The position numbers and the translations under genes are program-made. A stretch of DNA of 5,582 bases from Lachnospiraceae bacterium UBA3785. GTDB taxonomy: Bacteria > Bacillota > Clostridia > Lachnospirales > Lachnospiraceae. The notes beneath the pieces were generated by a model. It was not told where the DNA came from. It was given only the letters and a program-made list of their open reading frames with translations, and searched no databases. The stretch spans positions 19,241-24,822 of the forward strand of contig DFFD01000102.1 in assembly GCA_002369495.1 (NCBI GenBank), given 5' to 3'. Below are positions 1-5,448 of this stretch, in pieces. The number at the start of each line of letters is the position of its first letter. Within the stretch, counting starts at the first letter, position 1.

Positions 1-954
1 CGGCAGGTCTGGTGCAACATTTTCTCGCCGACGCTGCCGCTCGATGAGTCGACGGAGTGGGCCGGCGGCGAGAGTTATGAGCGCCTGCCCTACGCGGAGG
101 ATTCGGAGGCCCAGTATATCGACCTCTATGTGCCGCATACGGATGAGCCGGCGCCGCTCTTCGTCCTGATCCACGGCGGCGGATTCGCGTTCAACGACGC
201 GCAGTCGCGTCAGGCGCAGTTCATGTACCGCTATTTCCGCGACCACGGGTTTGCCTGCGCGAGCGTGAACTACCGGCTTTCGCCGGAGGCAGGCTATCCG
301 GCTTCAATCTGCGACGTTAAGGCGGCTGTGCGCTTCCTCTGCCAGAATGCGGACGAGTACGGTTATGACGCCGAACGCATCGCGGTCTGGGGCGAATCAG
401 CCGGCGGCTACCTGGCCGTGATGAGCGCGTATTCCGCGCCGGAGGCCTACTCCGGCACGCTTGCGATCGGCGAGACGGAGGAGAACCGTTTCCCGATGCC
501 GGCGTTTGACGCGGTGGTGGATTTTTACGGTGTCATCGATTTCGAGACGCAGCGCACCGATTTTGCCGAGGAAGGGCTCATCACCTGGATCCCGACGCTC
601 GCGAACGGCTGGGCAAATGAGGTTCTCGGCGAGTATGACAGCCTCGAGGAGCTGTGGATGCGCAAAAACCATGCAGACTGGGGCGACGAGGAGAAGATCG
701 AGGCGAGCCCGCTTCGCCGCGCCGAAAGGCAGGAAAATGAAAACCCCTCCCTGAGAGCCTTGCTCATCCACGGGGACGCGGACATCACGGTCTCGCACCT
801 TCAGTCGGTGGACCTCTATGACGTGCTCAGGGAGAACGGGGAGGATGTGACGCTCAAGCTCGTTCCGGAGTGCAAGCATGCGGACGACCGGCTCTATACG
901 GAGGAGCAGCTGGGGGAGGTTGCGGAGTTTCTGATGGCGTCGTTTGGAGGTTGA
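1..954 (+). CDS. Alpha/beta-hydrolase fold esterase, 5' end outside the window
   Basis: This is a serine hydrolase of the HSL/BD-FAE-like esterase group. It most likely cleaves a carboxylic ester in the cytoplasm, since no signal peptide can be judged. The frame is open from base 1, so 317 residues are visible and the true start lies upstream. The ATG at 130 is not the start, because the residues before it (YIDLYVP) form the strand that normally precedes the oxyanion-hole motif. Visible motifs, numbered within the window: HGGGF at residues 58-62 (oxyanion hole); GESAGG with the nucleophile Ser133 (bases 397-399); HGDAD with probable acid Asp261 (781-783); CKHAD with probable His293 (877-879). 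All three catalytic residues are present, in the usual order. The segment between the nucleophile and the acid is acidic and Trp-containing, and probably forms a cap over the active site. The gene ends 2 bases before a repeat with an embedded terminator. The substrate cannot be told from sequence; a xylan- or carbohydrate-ester esterase or a general carboxylesterase are options. Confidence 0.9.
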   Translation, partial: RQVWCNIFSPTLPLDESTEWAGGESYERLPYAEDSEAQYIDLYVPHTDEPAPLFVLIHGGGFAFNDAQSRQAQFMYRYFRDHGFACASVNYRLSPEAGYPASICDVKAAVRFLCQNADEYGYDAERIAVWGESAGGYLAVMSAYSAPEAYSGTLAIGETEENRFPMPAFDAVVDFYGVIDFETQRTDFAEEGLITWIPTLANGWANEVLGEYDSLEELWMRKNHADWGDEEKIEASPLRRAERQENENPSLRALLIHGDADITVSHLQSVDLYDVLRENGEDVTLKLVPECKHADDRLYTEEQLGEVAEFLMASFGG

Positions 955-955
955 T

Positions 956-1038
956 GGGGACGGTTCCTGGGGGACGGTTCTAGGCACAAAAAAAGTTCTC
1001 GCACTGTGCGAGAACTTTTTTTGTACAAGAACCGTCCC
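956..1038. repeat. REP-like inverted repeat element A with GGGACGGTTC arms
   Basis: Two tandem left arms are present: GGGGACGGTTCC at 956-967 and GGGGGACGGTTCT at 969-981. One right arm, AGAACCGTCCC at 1028-1038, pairs perfectly over 11 bp with 971-981. The arms enclose a separate perfect hairpin at 986-1024. The same arm sequence recurs at 5173-5269 around a different core, so this is a dispersed repeat and not just a one-off terminator. GGGGACGGTT-type termini resemble REP sequences mobilised by RAYT (IS200/IS605-related Y1) transposases; that link is inference and no transposase is in the window. The element starts one base after the esterase stop codon and fills most of the gap between two convergent genes. 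Confidence 0.8.
986..1024. terminator. Bidirectional intrinsic terminator between esterase and uraA
   Basis: A 19-nt perfect inverted repeat (986-1004 against 1006-1024) has a one-base centre at 1005, so the practical loop is about 3 nt. The stem core GTTCTCGCAC is flanked by seven A on the left and seven T on the right. Read from either strand, this gives a GC-containing stem followed by a U-tract. It can therefore end both the + strand esterase transcript and the - strand uraA transcript, which converge here. It lies inside repeat element A. Confidence 0.88.
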
Positions 1039-1058
1039 TGCAGTTGATTTTTGCTTGC

Positions 1059-2432
1059 TCAGCGGACGCTCACGCCCCTGTGCTGGTCGCCCTTCGGGTT
1101 CCTGCCGAACTCGTAGTCGTTGCCCGGAAGGACCGCGTTCATGACGATGCCGATGATCGAGGCGATCGCGAGGCTGGTCAGTGTGATCGAGGTGCCGCCG
1201 ACCGTGAAGGTGAGGCCGTTAGAGAACCCGAGGCCGCAGACCAGGATAACCGCCGCGATGATCAGGTTGCGGCTCTTCGTGAGGTCGACCTTGTTCTCGA
1301 CGATGTTGCGTACGCCGATCGCGGAGATCATACCGTAGAGGATGAAGCTGACGCCGCCGATCAGCGAAGACGGAAGCGAGGAGATGAGACCGGAGAACTT
1401 CGGAACGAAGGAGAGCACGATCGCGTAGACAGCCGCAAGGCGGATGACCTTGGGGTCGAAGACGCGGGAGAGCTCCAGGACGCCGGTGTTCTCGCCGTAG
1501 GTCGTGTTGGCCGGGCCGCCGAAGAAGGCGGAGAGAGACGTCGCAAGGCCGTCGCCGACGAGCGTGCGGTGCAGGCCCGGATCCTCAAGGAAGTTTTTGC
1601 CGACCGTCGCGGAGATCGCGGAGATGTCGCCGACGTGCTCCATCATGGTTGCGAGCGCGATCGGGGCCATGACCAGGATCGAAGTGATGTTGAACTTGCA
1701 GATCTGGAAGTCCGGGAAGCCGATCCAGGAAGCCTGCGCGGAAGCTGTGAAGTCGAGGATCGCGGAGCCGTCCGGGTTGGTCATCCCGAACACTTGCATG
1801 AGCAACGCGACCAGGTAGGAGATCACAACGCCCATCAGGATCGGAATGATCTTGAACATGCCCTTGCCCCAGACGTTGAAGGCGATGATGGTCACGAGCG
1901 CGACGAGCGCGATGAACCAGTTGGTGGATGCGTTGGAGATCGCGGACGGAGCCAGCGACAGGCCGATGCAGATGATGATCGGGCCGGTGACGACCGGCGG
2001 CAGGAAGCGCATGACCTTGTGGACGCCGATCAGACGGATGACGACCGCGAGGACAAGATAGAAGAGACCCGCGATGACCACACCGCCGCAGGCGTAGGGA
2101 AGCTTCTCCCCGTAGGTCATATCCGCAAAAATGCCGGTATTCAGCTCAGCCACCGTCGCGAATCCGCCGAGGAACGCGAAGGAGGAGCCGAGGAATGCCG
2201 GGACCTTGAACTTGGCGCATAAATGGAAAAACAGTGTGCCCACGCCTGCCATGAAGAGCGTCACCGAGACGGAGAGGCCTTCGCCGTGGAAATAGTTGTT
2301 GACCAGGATCGGTACGAGAATCGTTGCCCCGAACATCGCGAACATGTGCTGAAGACCGAGGATCAGCATCTTCGGCATGCCCAGAGTGGATGCGTCGTAG
2401 ATGGCATCCTTCTTCTGTTCAAATTCACCCAT
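1059..2432 (-). CDS. uraA: Uracil permease, NCS2/nucleobase-cation symporter family
   Basis: This integral membrane protein of 457 aa imports a nucleobase, most likely uracil, by proton symport for pyrimidine salvage. The length is somewhat above that of E. coli UraA, and the long hydrophobic segments fit the 14-helix NCS2 fold. Family signatures include QHMFAMFGATILVP (residues 28-41), MMEHVGD (263-269), GGPANTTYGENTG (305-317) and ISAIGVRNIVENKVDL (369-384). E265 and E314 match the two substrate-binding glutamates of UraA (E241, E290). Residue 269 is Asp where UraA has His245; Asp at this site is typical of xanthine/urate members such as XanQ, so specificity is slightly uncertain. A hydrophilic tail of about 20 residues ends the protein. 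The ATG at 2430-2432 is preceded by AGGAGG (2440-2445 on the complement) at 7 nt. The gene appears monocistronic and is divergent from comM. No pyrimidine riboswitch or PyrR-type attenuator is evident in the short leader. Confidence 0.92.
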   Translation of the reverse strand: MGEFEQKKDAIYDASTLGMPKMLILGLQHMFAMFGATILVPILVNNYFHGEGLSVSVTLFMAGVGTLFFHLCAKFKVPAFLGSSFAFLGGFATVAELNTGIFADMTYGEKLPYACGGVVIAGLFYLVLAVVIRLIGVHKVMRFLPPVVTGPIIICIGLSLAPSAISNASTNWFIALVALVTIIAFNVWGKGMFKIIPILMGVVISYLVALLMQVFGMTNPDGSAILDFTASAQASWIGFPDFQICKFNITSILVMAPIALATMMEHVGDISAISATVGKNFLEDPGLHRTLVGDGLATSLSAFFGGPANTTYGENTGVLELSRVFDPKVIRLAAVYAIVLSFVPKFSGLISSLPSSLIGGVSFILYGMISAIGVRNIVENKVDLTKSRNLIIAAVILVCGLGFSNGLTFTVGGTSITLTSLAIASIIGIVMNAVLPGNDYEFGRNPKGDQHRGVSVR

Positions 2433-2451
2433 AGTATTCCCTCCTCATTAG

Positions 2452-2479
2452 TTGAGATGTGAACAAGTCATCCTATGAA
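2452..2479 (+). promoter_or_regulatory. Putative comM-dprA promoter
   Basis: On the + strand, TTGAGA (2452-2457, 5/6 match to the -35 consensus) and TATGAA (2474-2479, 4/6 to the -10) are 16 bp apart. Transcription would start near 2486 and leave a leader of about 125 nt. The site abuts the putative uraA promoter on the other strand. A weaker alternative is TTGCAA (2543-2548) with TAATGT (2566-2571), 17 bp apart, which would give a shorter leader. Confidence 0.33.
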
Positions 2480-2507
2480 GGATATCACTTTGAAAGGGGA
2501 AAGTAAA
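2479..2507 (-). promoter_or_regulatory. Putative uraA promoter
   Basis: On the - strand, TTTACT (2502-2507) and TATCCT (2479-2484) are separated by 17 bp. Each matches the sigma-70/sigma-A consensus at 4 of 6 positions. Transcription would begin near 2472, giving a leader of about 40 nt. The -10 box overlaps a small dyad, ATCCT/AGGAT, at 2470-2483. The assignment rests on spacing and position only. Confidence 0.35.
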
Positions 2508-2610
2508 GGGGAAAAATATAGCCCGCCTGCATCATTTTCATCTTGCAAAATGAACATCAATCCAGTAATGTGTGCCTTGAGAGGGAAATAAAAATGCCAA
2601 GGAGGGGCAT

Positions 2611-4140
2611 ATGTTCAGCAGAATACTATCGGCTGCGATCATCGGGATCGAGGTGATCCCGGTGAATGTGGAGGCGGACGTCGCGGACGGCCTGCCGACA
2701 TTTTCCATGGTCGGGTGCCTGACCGGCCAGGTGCGTGAGGCGGAGGACCGCGTCCGCACTTCTCTCAGGAACATCGGGGTGGCGATGCCGCCCAAACGGA
2801 TCACGATCAACATGTCGCCGGCGGACATCTTAAAGACAGGCTCGAGATTCGACCTGCCGGTCGCGCTCAGCGTGCTCACCGCGTCGGGCTTCCTGCCGGA
2901 GCATTCGCTCGAGGGCGTCATGGCGGTTGGCGAGCTGAGCCTGTCCGGCGAGCTCTCGGGCGTGACCGGCGTGCTGCCGATCGCGGTCAGGGCCAAGGAA
3001 ATCGGCATCAAGGCCCTGCTCGTGCCCGCGGAGAATCTCGCCGAGGCGCGCACGGTCGCCGGCCTCAATGTGATCGGGTTTTCCACGCTCACGGATGTGA
3101 TCACATTTTTAAAGGAAGGAACTCTTCCGGAAGAACCGGAACTGCCGGTGTTCGGCACGGAGCTGAACCGGTACCAGTACGATTTTTCCGACATTCACGG
3201 GCAGGAAGCCGTGAAGAGGGCCGCCGTCGTCGCGGTTTCAGGCTTCCACAACCTGCTCCTCATCGGACCTCCCGGATCGGGCAAGACCATGCTCGCGCGG
3301 CGGATCCCGACGATCATGCCGCCGCTCACGCCGGAGGAGAGTCTTGAAATTTCCCAGATTTATTCAATCGCAGGCCTGCTCACGCCGGAGAACCCTGTTA
3401 TGGGGACCCGCCCGTTCCGCTCGCCCCACCACACGATGTCGCCGCAGGCGCTCGCGGGGGGCGGTGCGATCCCGAAACCCGGGGAGCTCACGCTGGCCCA
3501 CCGGGGGATCCTGTTTCTCGACGAGATGCCGGAATTTTCCCGAAATGCCCTCGAGATCCTCCGGCAGCCCCTCGAGGACCGGGAGATCATCATTTCGAGG
3601 ACGGCCGGCACCTTCCGGTTCCCGGCAAATTTTCTGCTGCTTGCGGCGATGAACCCGTGCCCCTGCGGCTATTTTCCGGATATGAACCGGTGCGTGTGCC
3701 AGCCGGGGGACATTTCCCGGTATATGAACAAGATCTCGCAGCCGCTGCTCGACCGGATCGACCTCTGCGTGGAGGCCCCGGCCGTGAGCTACGAGGAACT
3801 CACGAGGCGCGGCGGCAATGAGAAGAGCTCGGCGGAGATCCGGGAGGATGTGACGCGGGTGCAGGCGATCCAGCAGGAACGGTTTCGCGGCACCGGGATC
3901 GCGTTCAACTCGGAGATCCCGGCCAGCAGGATCGATGAATACTGCCCGATGGAGGAGCGCGCAAGCCGCCTCCTCGAAAATGCCTACCGCCGCATGGGCC
4001 TCTCCGCGCGCGGCTACCACCGGATCGTGAAGGTCGCGAGGACGATCGCGGACCTTGACGGGAGCCGTGAGATCCGCTCCGTCCATGTGAGCGAAGCCAT
4101 CTGCTACCGGATGATCGACAAGAAGTACTGGAGGCTGTGA
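2611..4140 (+). CDS. comM: ComM/YifB family Mg-chelatase-like AAA+ ATPase (branch-migration helicase)
   Basis: This complete 509-aa protein has the usual family length of about 500. In Gram-negative bacteria ComM is a hexameric helicase that extends branch migration during integration of transforming DNA; the role in Bacillota is less established. Domain order: an N-terminal Lon-protease-like fold (about residues 1-165, with TFSMVG, INMSPADI and FDLPVALSVL); a Mg-chelatase AAA+ core with Walker A GPPGSGKT (219-226), Walker B ILFLDEMPEF (300-309) and the DRID arginine region (381-384); and a C-terminal Mg_chelatase_C domain with SARGYHRIVKVARTIADLDG (465-484). Four cysteines (C350, C352, C361, C363) form a CxC-N8-CxC pattern after Walker B and might bind a metal. 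The ATG at 2611 has AGGAGG at 2600-2605, spaced 5 nt. It is followed 2 bp downstream by dprA, so the two are probably co-transcribed. The long N-terminal domain and the lack of partner subunits argue against a true Mg-chelatase ChlI/BchI. Confidence 0.95.
   Translation: MFSRILSAAIIGIEVIPVNVEADVADGLPTFSMVGCLTGQVREAEDRVRTSLRNIGVAMPPKRITINMSPADILKTGSRFDLPVALSVLTASGFLPEHSLEGVMAVGELSLSGELSGVTGVLPIAVRAKEIGIKALLVPAENLAEARTVAGLNVIGFSTLTDVITFLKEGTLPEEPELPVFGTELNRYQYDFSDIHGQEAVKRAAVVAVSGFHNLLLIGPPGSGKTMLARRIPTIMPPLTPEESLEISQIYSIAGLLTPENPVMGTRPFRSPHHTMSPQALAGGGAIPKPGELTLAHRGILFLDEMPEFSRNALEILRQPLEDREIIISRTAGTFRFPANFLLLAAMNPCPCGYFPDMNRCVCQPGDISRYMNKISQPLLDRIDLCVEAPAVSYEELTRRGGNEKSSAEIREDVTRVQAIQQERFRGTGIAFNSEIPASRIDEYCPMEERASRLLENAYRRMGLSARGYHRIVKVARTIADLDGSREIRSVHVSEAICYRMIDKKYWRL
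4130..4134 (+). promoter_or_regulatory. dprA ribosome binding site, decides the start
   Basis: GGAGG lies inside the last codons of comM. It is 8 nt from the ATG at 4143 but only 2 nt from the in-frame GTG at 4137, which overlaps the comM stop codon. Normal spacing therefore favours the ATG. Its position makes dprA translation likely to be coupled to comM. Confidence 0.75.
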
Positions 4141-4142
4141 GC

Positions 4143-5174
4143 ATGGGCGGAGAACATAAGGAAAATAAAAACCTGGCCCCGGAGGCCGGGCTGCCGCCTG
4201 TCCGCATCATCAGGAAGGGGACGGCAGAGTGGCCGGCAAGACTTAAGGATCTCGCCGGGATGCCGGAGGAACTCTATGTGATCGGGGAGCTGCCGCGGGA
4301 CGACGTGCCGTCCGCGGCGATCGTCGGCTCCCGGCTCTGCAGCGCCTACGGGCACACGCAGGCGGACGCCTTCGGGCGGGTGCTCGCGGAGCACGGGGTC
4401 CAGATCGTGAGCGGGATGGCGCTCGGGATCGACGGGTACGCCCAGCGAGGGGCGCTCACGGCGGGCGGAAAATCATTCGCCGTCCTGGGCTCCGGCGTTG
4501 ATATCTGCTATCCGAGGTCCAACCGGAAGCTTTACAGGGATCTGGCGGTGCAGGGCGGGCTCATTTCCGAGTTTCCGCCGGGGACACAGCCGTATTCCTA
4601 CAATTTTCCGCAGCGGAATCGGCTGATCAGCGCCCTTTCGGACATTGTCCTGGTCGTGGAGGCCAGAAAGAAGTCGGGCTCGCTCATCACGGTGGATTTT
4701 GCGCTGGACCAGGGGCGGACGGTCTTCGCACTCCCGGGCCGCGTCGGGGACGCACTCTCGGACGGCTGCAACTACCTGATCGCGCAGGGGGCCGGCATCG
4801 CCTGGTCACCGGAAGCCCTGCTCGAGGAGCTGGCAGTGAAGGAGACGATGGCCTCCTACGCGAGGCGTGCGCGGGCTGAGCATGCGAAGCTCCTGAAGGA
4901 CGCTCTCCCCGGGCTGGACGCGAGCCTCACCGGGAAGGACGGGGTGCTGCATTATAAGCAGGCGGAGCTTTTTAAGCTGCCGGATTCGGAGGCGGACCTT
5001 TCTGAAAATGCAAAGCTTCTCCTGCCGCACCTGTCCGCGGACCCGAAGGGGGCTGAGGAACTGAACGCCGAGACCGGGCTCGAGCCGGCGCGGATCATGG
5101 ACGGGCTCATCGAGCTCGCGCTCTCGGGGTATGCGGAGGAGCTCGGGAGGGGGCGGTTTGTGAGGACGAAGTGA
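4143..5174 (+). CDS. dprA: DNA-processing protein DprA (Smf), short N-terminus
   Basis: DprA binds incoming single-stranded DNA in the cytoplasm and loads RecA onto it during natural transformation and recombination. The 343-aa protein (345 if the GTG at 4137 is used) carries the extended Rossmann-fold core at about residues 57-230. Motifs are VGSR (61-64, ssDNA-binding Arg), SGMALGIDGYAQ (90-101; SGLARGIDxxAH is more usual), AVLGSGVDICYP (113-124), FPQRNRLISALS (155-166), SGSLITVDFALDQGR (178-192), FALPGR (195-200) and GCNYLIAQGA (208-217). A C-terminal winged-helix (DML1-like) domain fits residues 283-343. Only about 25 residues precede the conserved WPARLKDLAGMPEELYVIGEL segment (30-50), so the SAM/helix-hairpin-helix domain found at the N-terminus of many DprA proteins appears missing. 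comM lies 2 bp upstream. The stop codon overlaps a degenerate arm of repeat element B. The order comM-dprA-topA supports the assignment. Confidence 0.95.
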   Translation: MGGEHKENKNLAPEAGLPPVRIIRKGTAEWPARLKDLAGMPEELYVIGELPRDDVPSAAIVGSRLCSAYGHTQADAFGRVLAEHGVQIVSGMALGIDGYAQRGALTAGGKSFAVLGSGVDICYPRSNRKLYRDLAVQGGLISEFPPGTQPYSYNFPQRNRLISALSDIVLVVEARKKSGSLITVDFALDQGRTVFALPGRVGDALSDGCNYLIAQGAGIAWSPEALLEELAVKETMASYARRARAEHAKLLKDALPGLDASLTGKDGVLHYKQAELFKLPDSEADLSENAKLLLPHLSADPKGAEELNAETGLEPARIMDGLIELALSGYAEELGRGRFVRTK

Positions 5175-5269
5175 CGGGTTCCGGGGACCGGTTCCCGAGG
5201 GACGGTTCCTGCTGATCGATTTTCCGGAGAAAATCGATCAGCTGAGAACCGTCCCCAAGGAACCGTCCC
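5173..5269. repeat. REP-like inverted repeat element B, nested hairpin with GGGACGGTTC arms
   Basis: This is a second copy of the arm family seen at 956-1038. Left arms are GACGGGTTCC (5173-5182, one extra G), GGGGACCGGTTCC (5183-5195, one extra C) and GGGACGGTTCC (5199-5209). Right arms are GAACCGTCCCC (5246-5256) and GGAACCGTCCC (5259-5269). The core is a perfect 14-bp stem (5211-5224 against 5229-5242) with a CGGA loop, unrelated to the core of element A. The stems nest: core 14 bp, inner arms 10 bp (5199-5208 with 5246-5255), then outer arms 11 bp with a single bulged C at 5189 (5184-5195 with 5259-5269). There is no T-tract after the core, so it is not a canonical intrinsic terminator for dprA. 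The first degenerate arm includes bases of the dprA stop codon. Confidence 0.8.
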
Positions 5270-5362
5270 TGTATCTTGCCAATAATTTGTAACAATTGCC
5301 CAAAATCAGCCTTGCCAATTTGGAAATGATATCAAAATGTCAAAAAATACCGTATTTGCCTC
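5270..5362. other. AT-rich upstream region of topA with repeated TTGCC
   Basis: This gap holds no gene. It is strikingly AT-rich compared with the flanking coding DNA. TTGCC occurs at 5276, 5296, 5312 and 5356, and again at 5363 as part of the -35 box. Two short dyads are visible: TTGT-A-ACAA (5287-5295) and CCAA-T-TTGG (5315-5323). An upstream promoter element or a regulator site are both possible; nothing is decisive. Confidence 0.4.
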
Positions 5363-5391
5363 TTGCCAGAAAAATCAGTTTATTGTATAGT
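5363..5391 (+). promoter_or_regulatory. Probable sigma-70/sigma-A promoter of topA
   Basis: TTGCCA (5363-5368, 4/6) and TATAGT (5386-5391, 5/6) have the ideal 17-bp spacing and sit in AT-rich DNA. The start of transcription would fall near 5397-5399, giving a leader of about 50 nt before the topA GTG. This is the best promoter match in the window. It suggests topA is transcribed independently of comM-dprA. Confidence 0.7.
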
Positions 5392-5406
5392 CTTTGACGA
5401 TACGCC

Positions 5407-5433
5407 GGACGCGGACTGCCGCGTCCATTTTTT
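5407..5433 (+). terminator. Terminator-like hairpin in the topA leader (possible attenuator)
   Basis: GGACGCGG (5407-5414) and CCGCGTCC (5419-5426) form a perfect 8-bp GC-rich stem with an ACTG loop. One A and six T follow directly (5427-5433). This has all the parts of an intrinsic terminator, yet it lies between the probable topA promoter and the topA ribosome binding site. It may stop read-through from dprA, attenuate topA itself, or stabilise the 5' end of the mRNA. Confidence 0.6.
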
Positions 5434-5434
5434 C

Positions 5435-5440
5435 GGGAGG
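5435..5440 (+). promoter_or_regulatory. topA ribosome binding site, supports the GTG start
   Basis: GGGAGG lies 8 nt upstream of the GTG at 5449-5451. This spacing, and the fact that the family-conserved N-terminus begins at that codon, fix the start of topA. It directly follows the T-tract of the leader hairpin. Confidence 0.8.
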
Positions 5441-5448
5441 AATCTGAA

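Noticed and set aside
130..132. ATG as the esterase start
   Set aside because: The frame is open upstream to base 1 and contains family-like sequence (YIDLYVP), so the gene begins outside the window.
397..987. - strand open frame opposite the esterase
   Set aside because: It is antisense to a gene with a full catalytic triad and runs into the repeat; its composition is typical of a shadow frame.
1044..2222. Long + strand open frame of 392 codons opposite uraA
   Set aside because: It runs antisense through the well-supported permease gene. Its product is full of Asp, Arg and Glu with no recognisable domain, as expected from the complement of a GC-rich membrane-protein gene.
2433..2478. PyrR-type attenuator or nucleobase riboswitch ahead of uraA
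   Set aside because: The predicted leader is only about 40 nt with one 5-bp stem, and there is no terminator/antiterminator pair or purine-aptamer pattern.
3364..4086. Long - strand open frame opposite comM
   Set aside because: It is a shadow of the comM codon pattern, low in complexity (rich in Arg, Ala, Pro, His), and has no ribosome binding site or domain.
4137..4139. GTG as dprA start, overlapping the comM stop
   Set aside because: GGAGG at 4130-4134 would be only 2 nt away; the ATG at 4143 has normal 8-nt spacing. Not fully excluded, since it adds just two residues.
5211..5242. Core hairpin of element B as the dprA terminator
   Set aside because: The 14-bp stem is strong but no T-tract follows on either side outside the stem, so it lacks the release signal of an intrinsic terminator.
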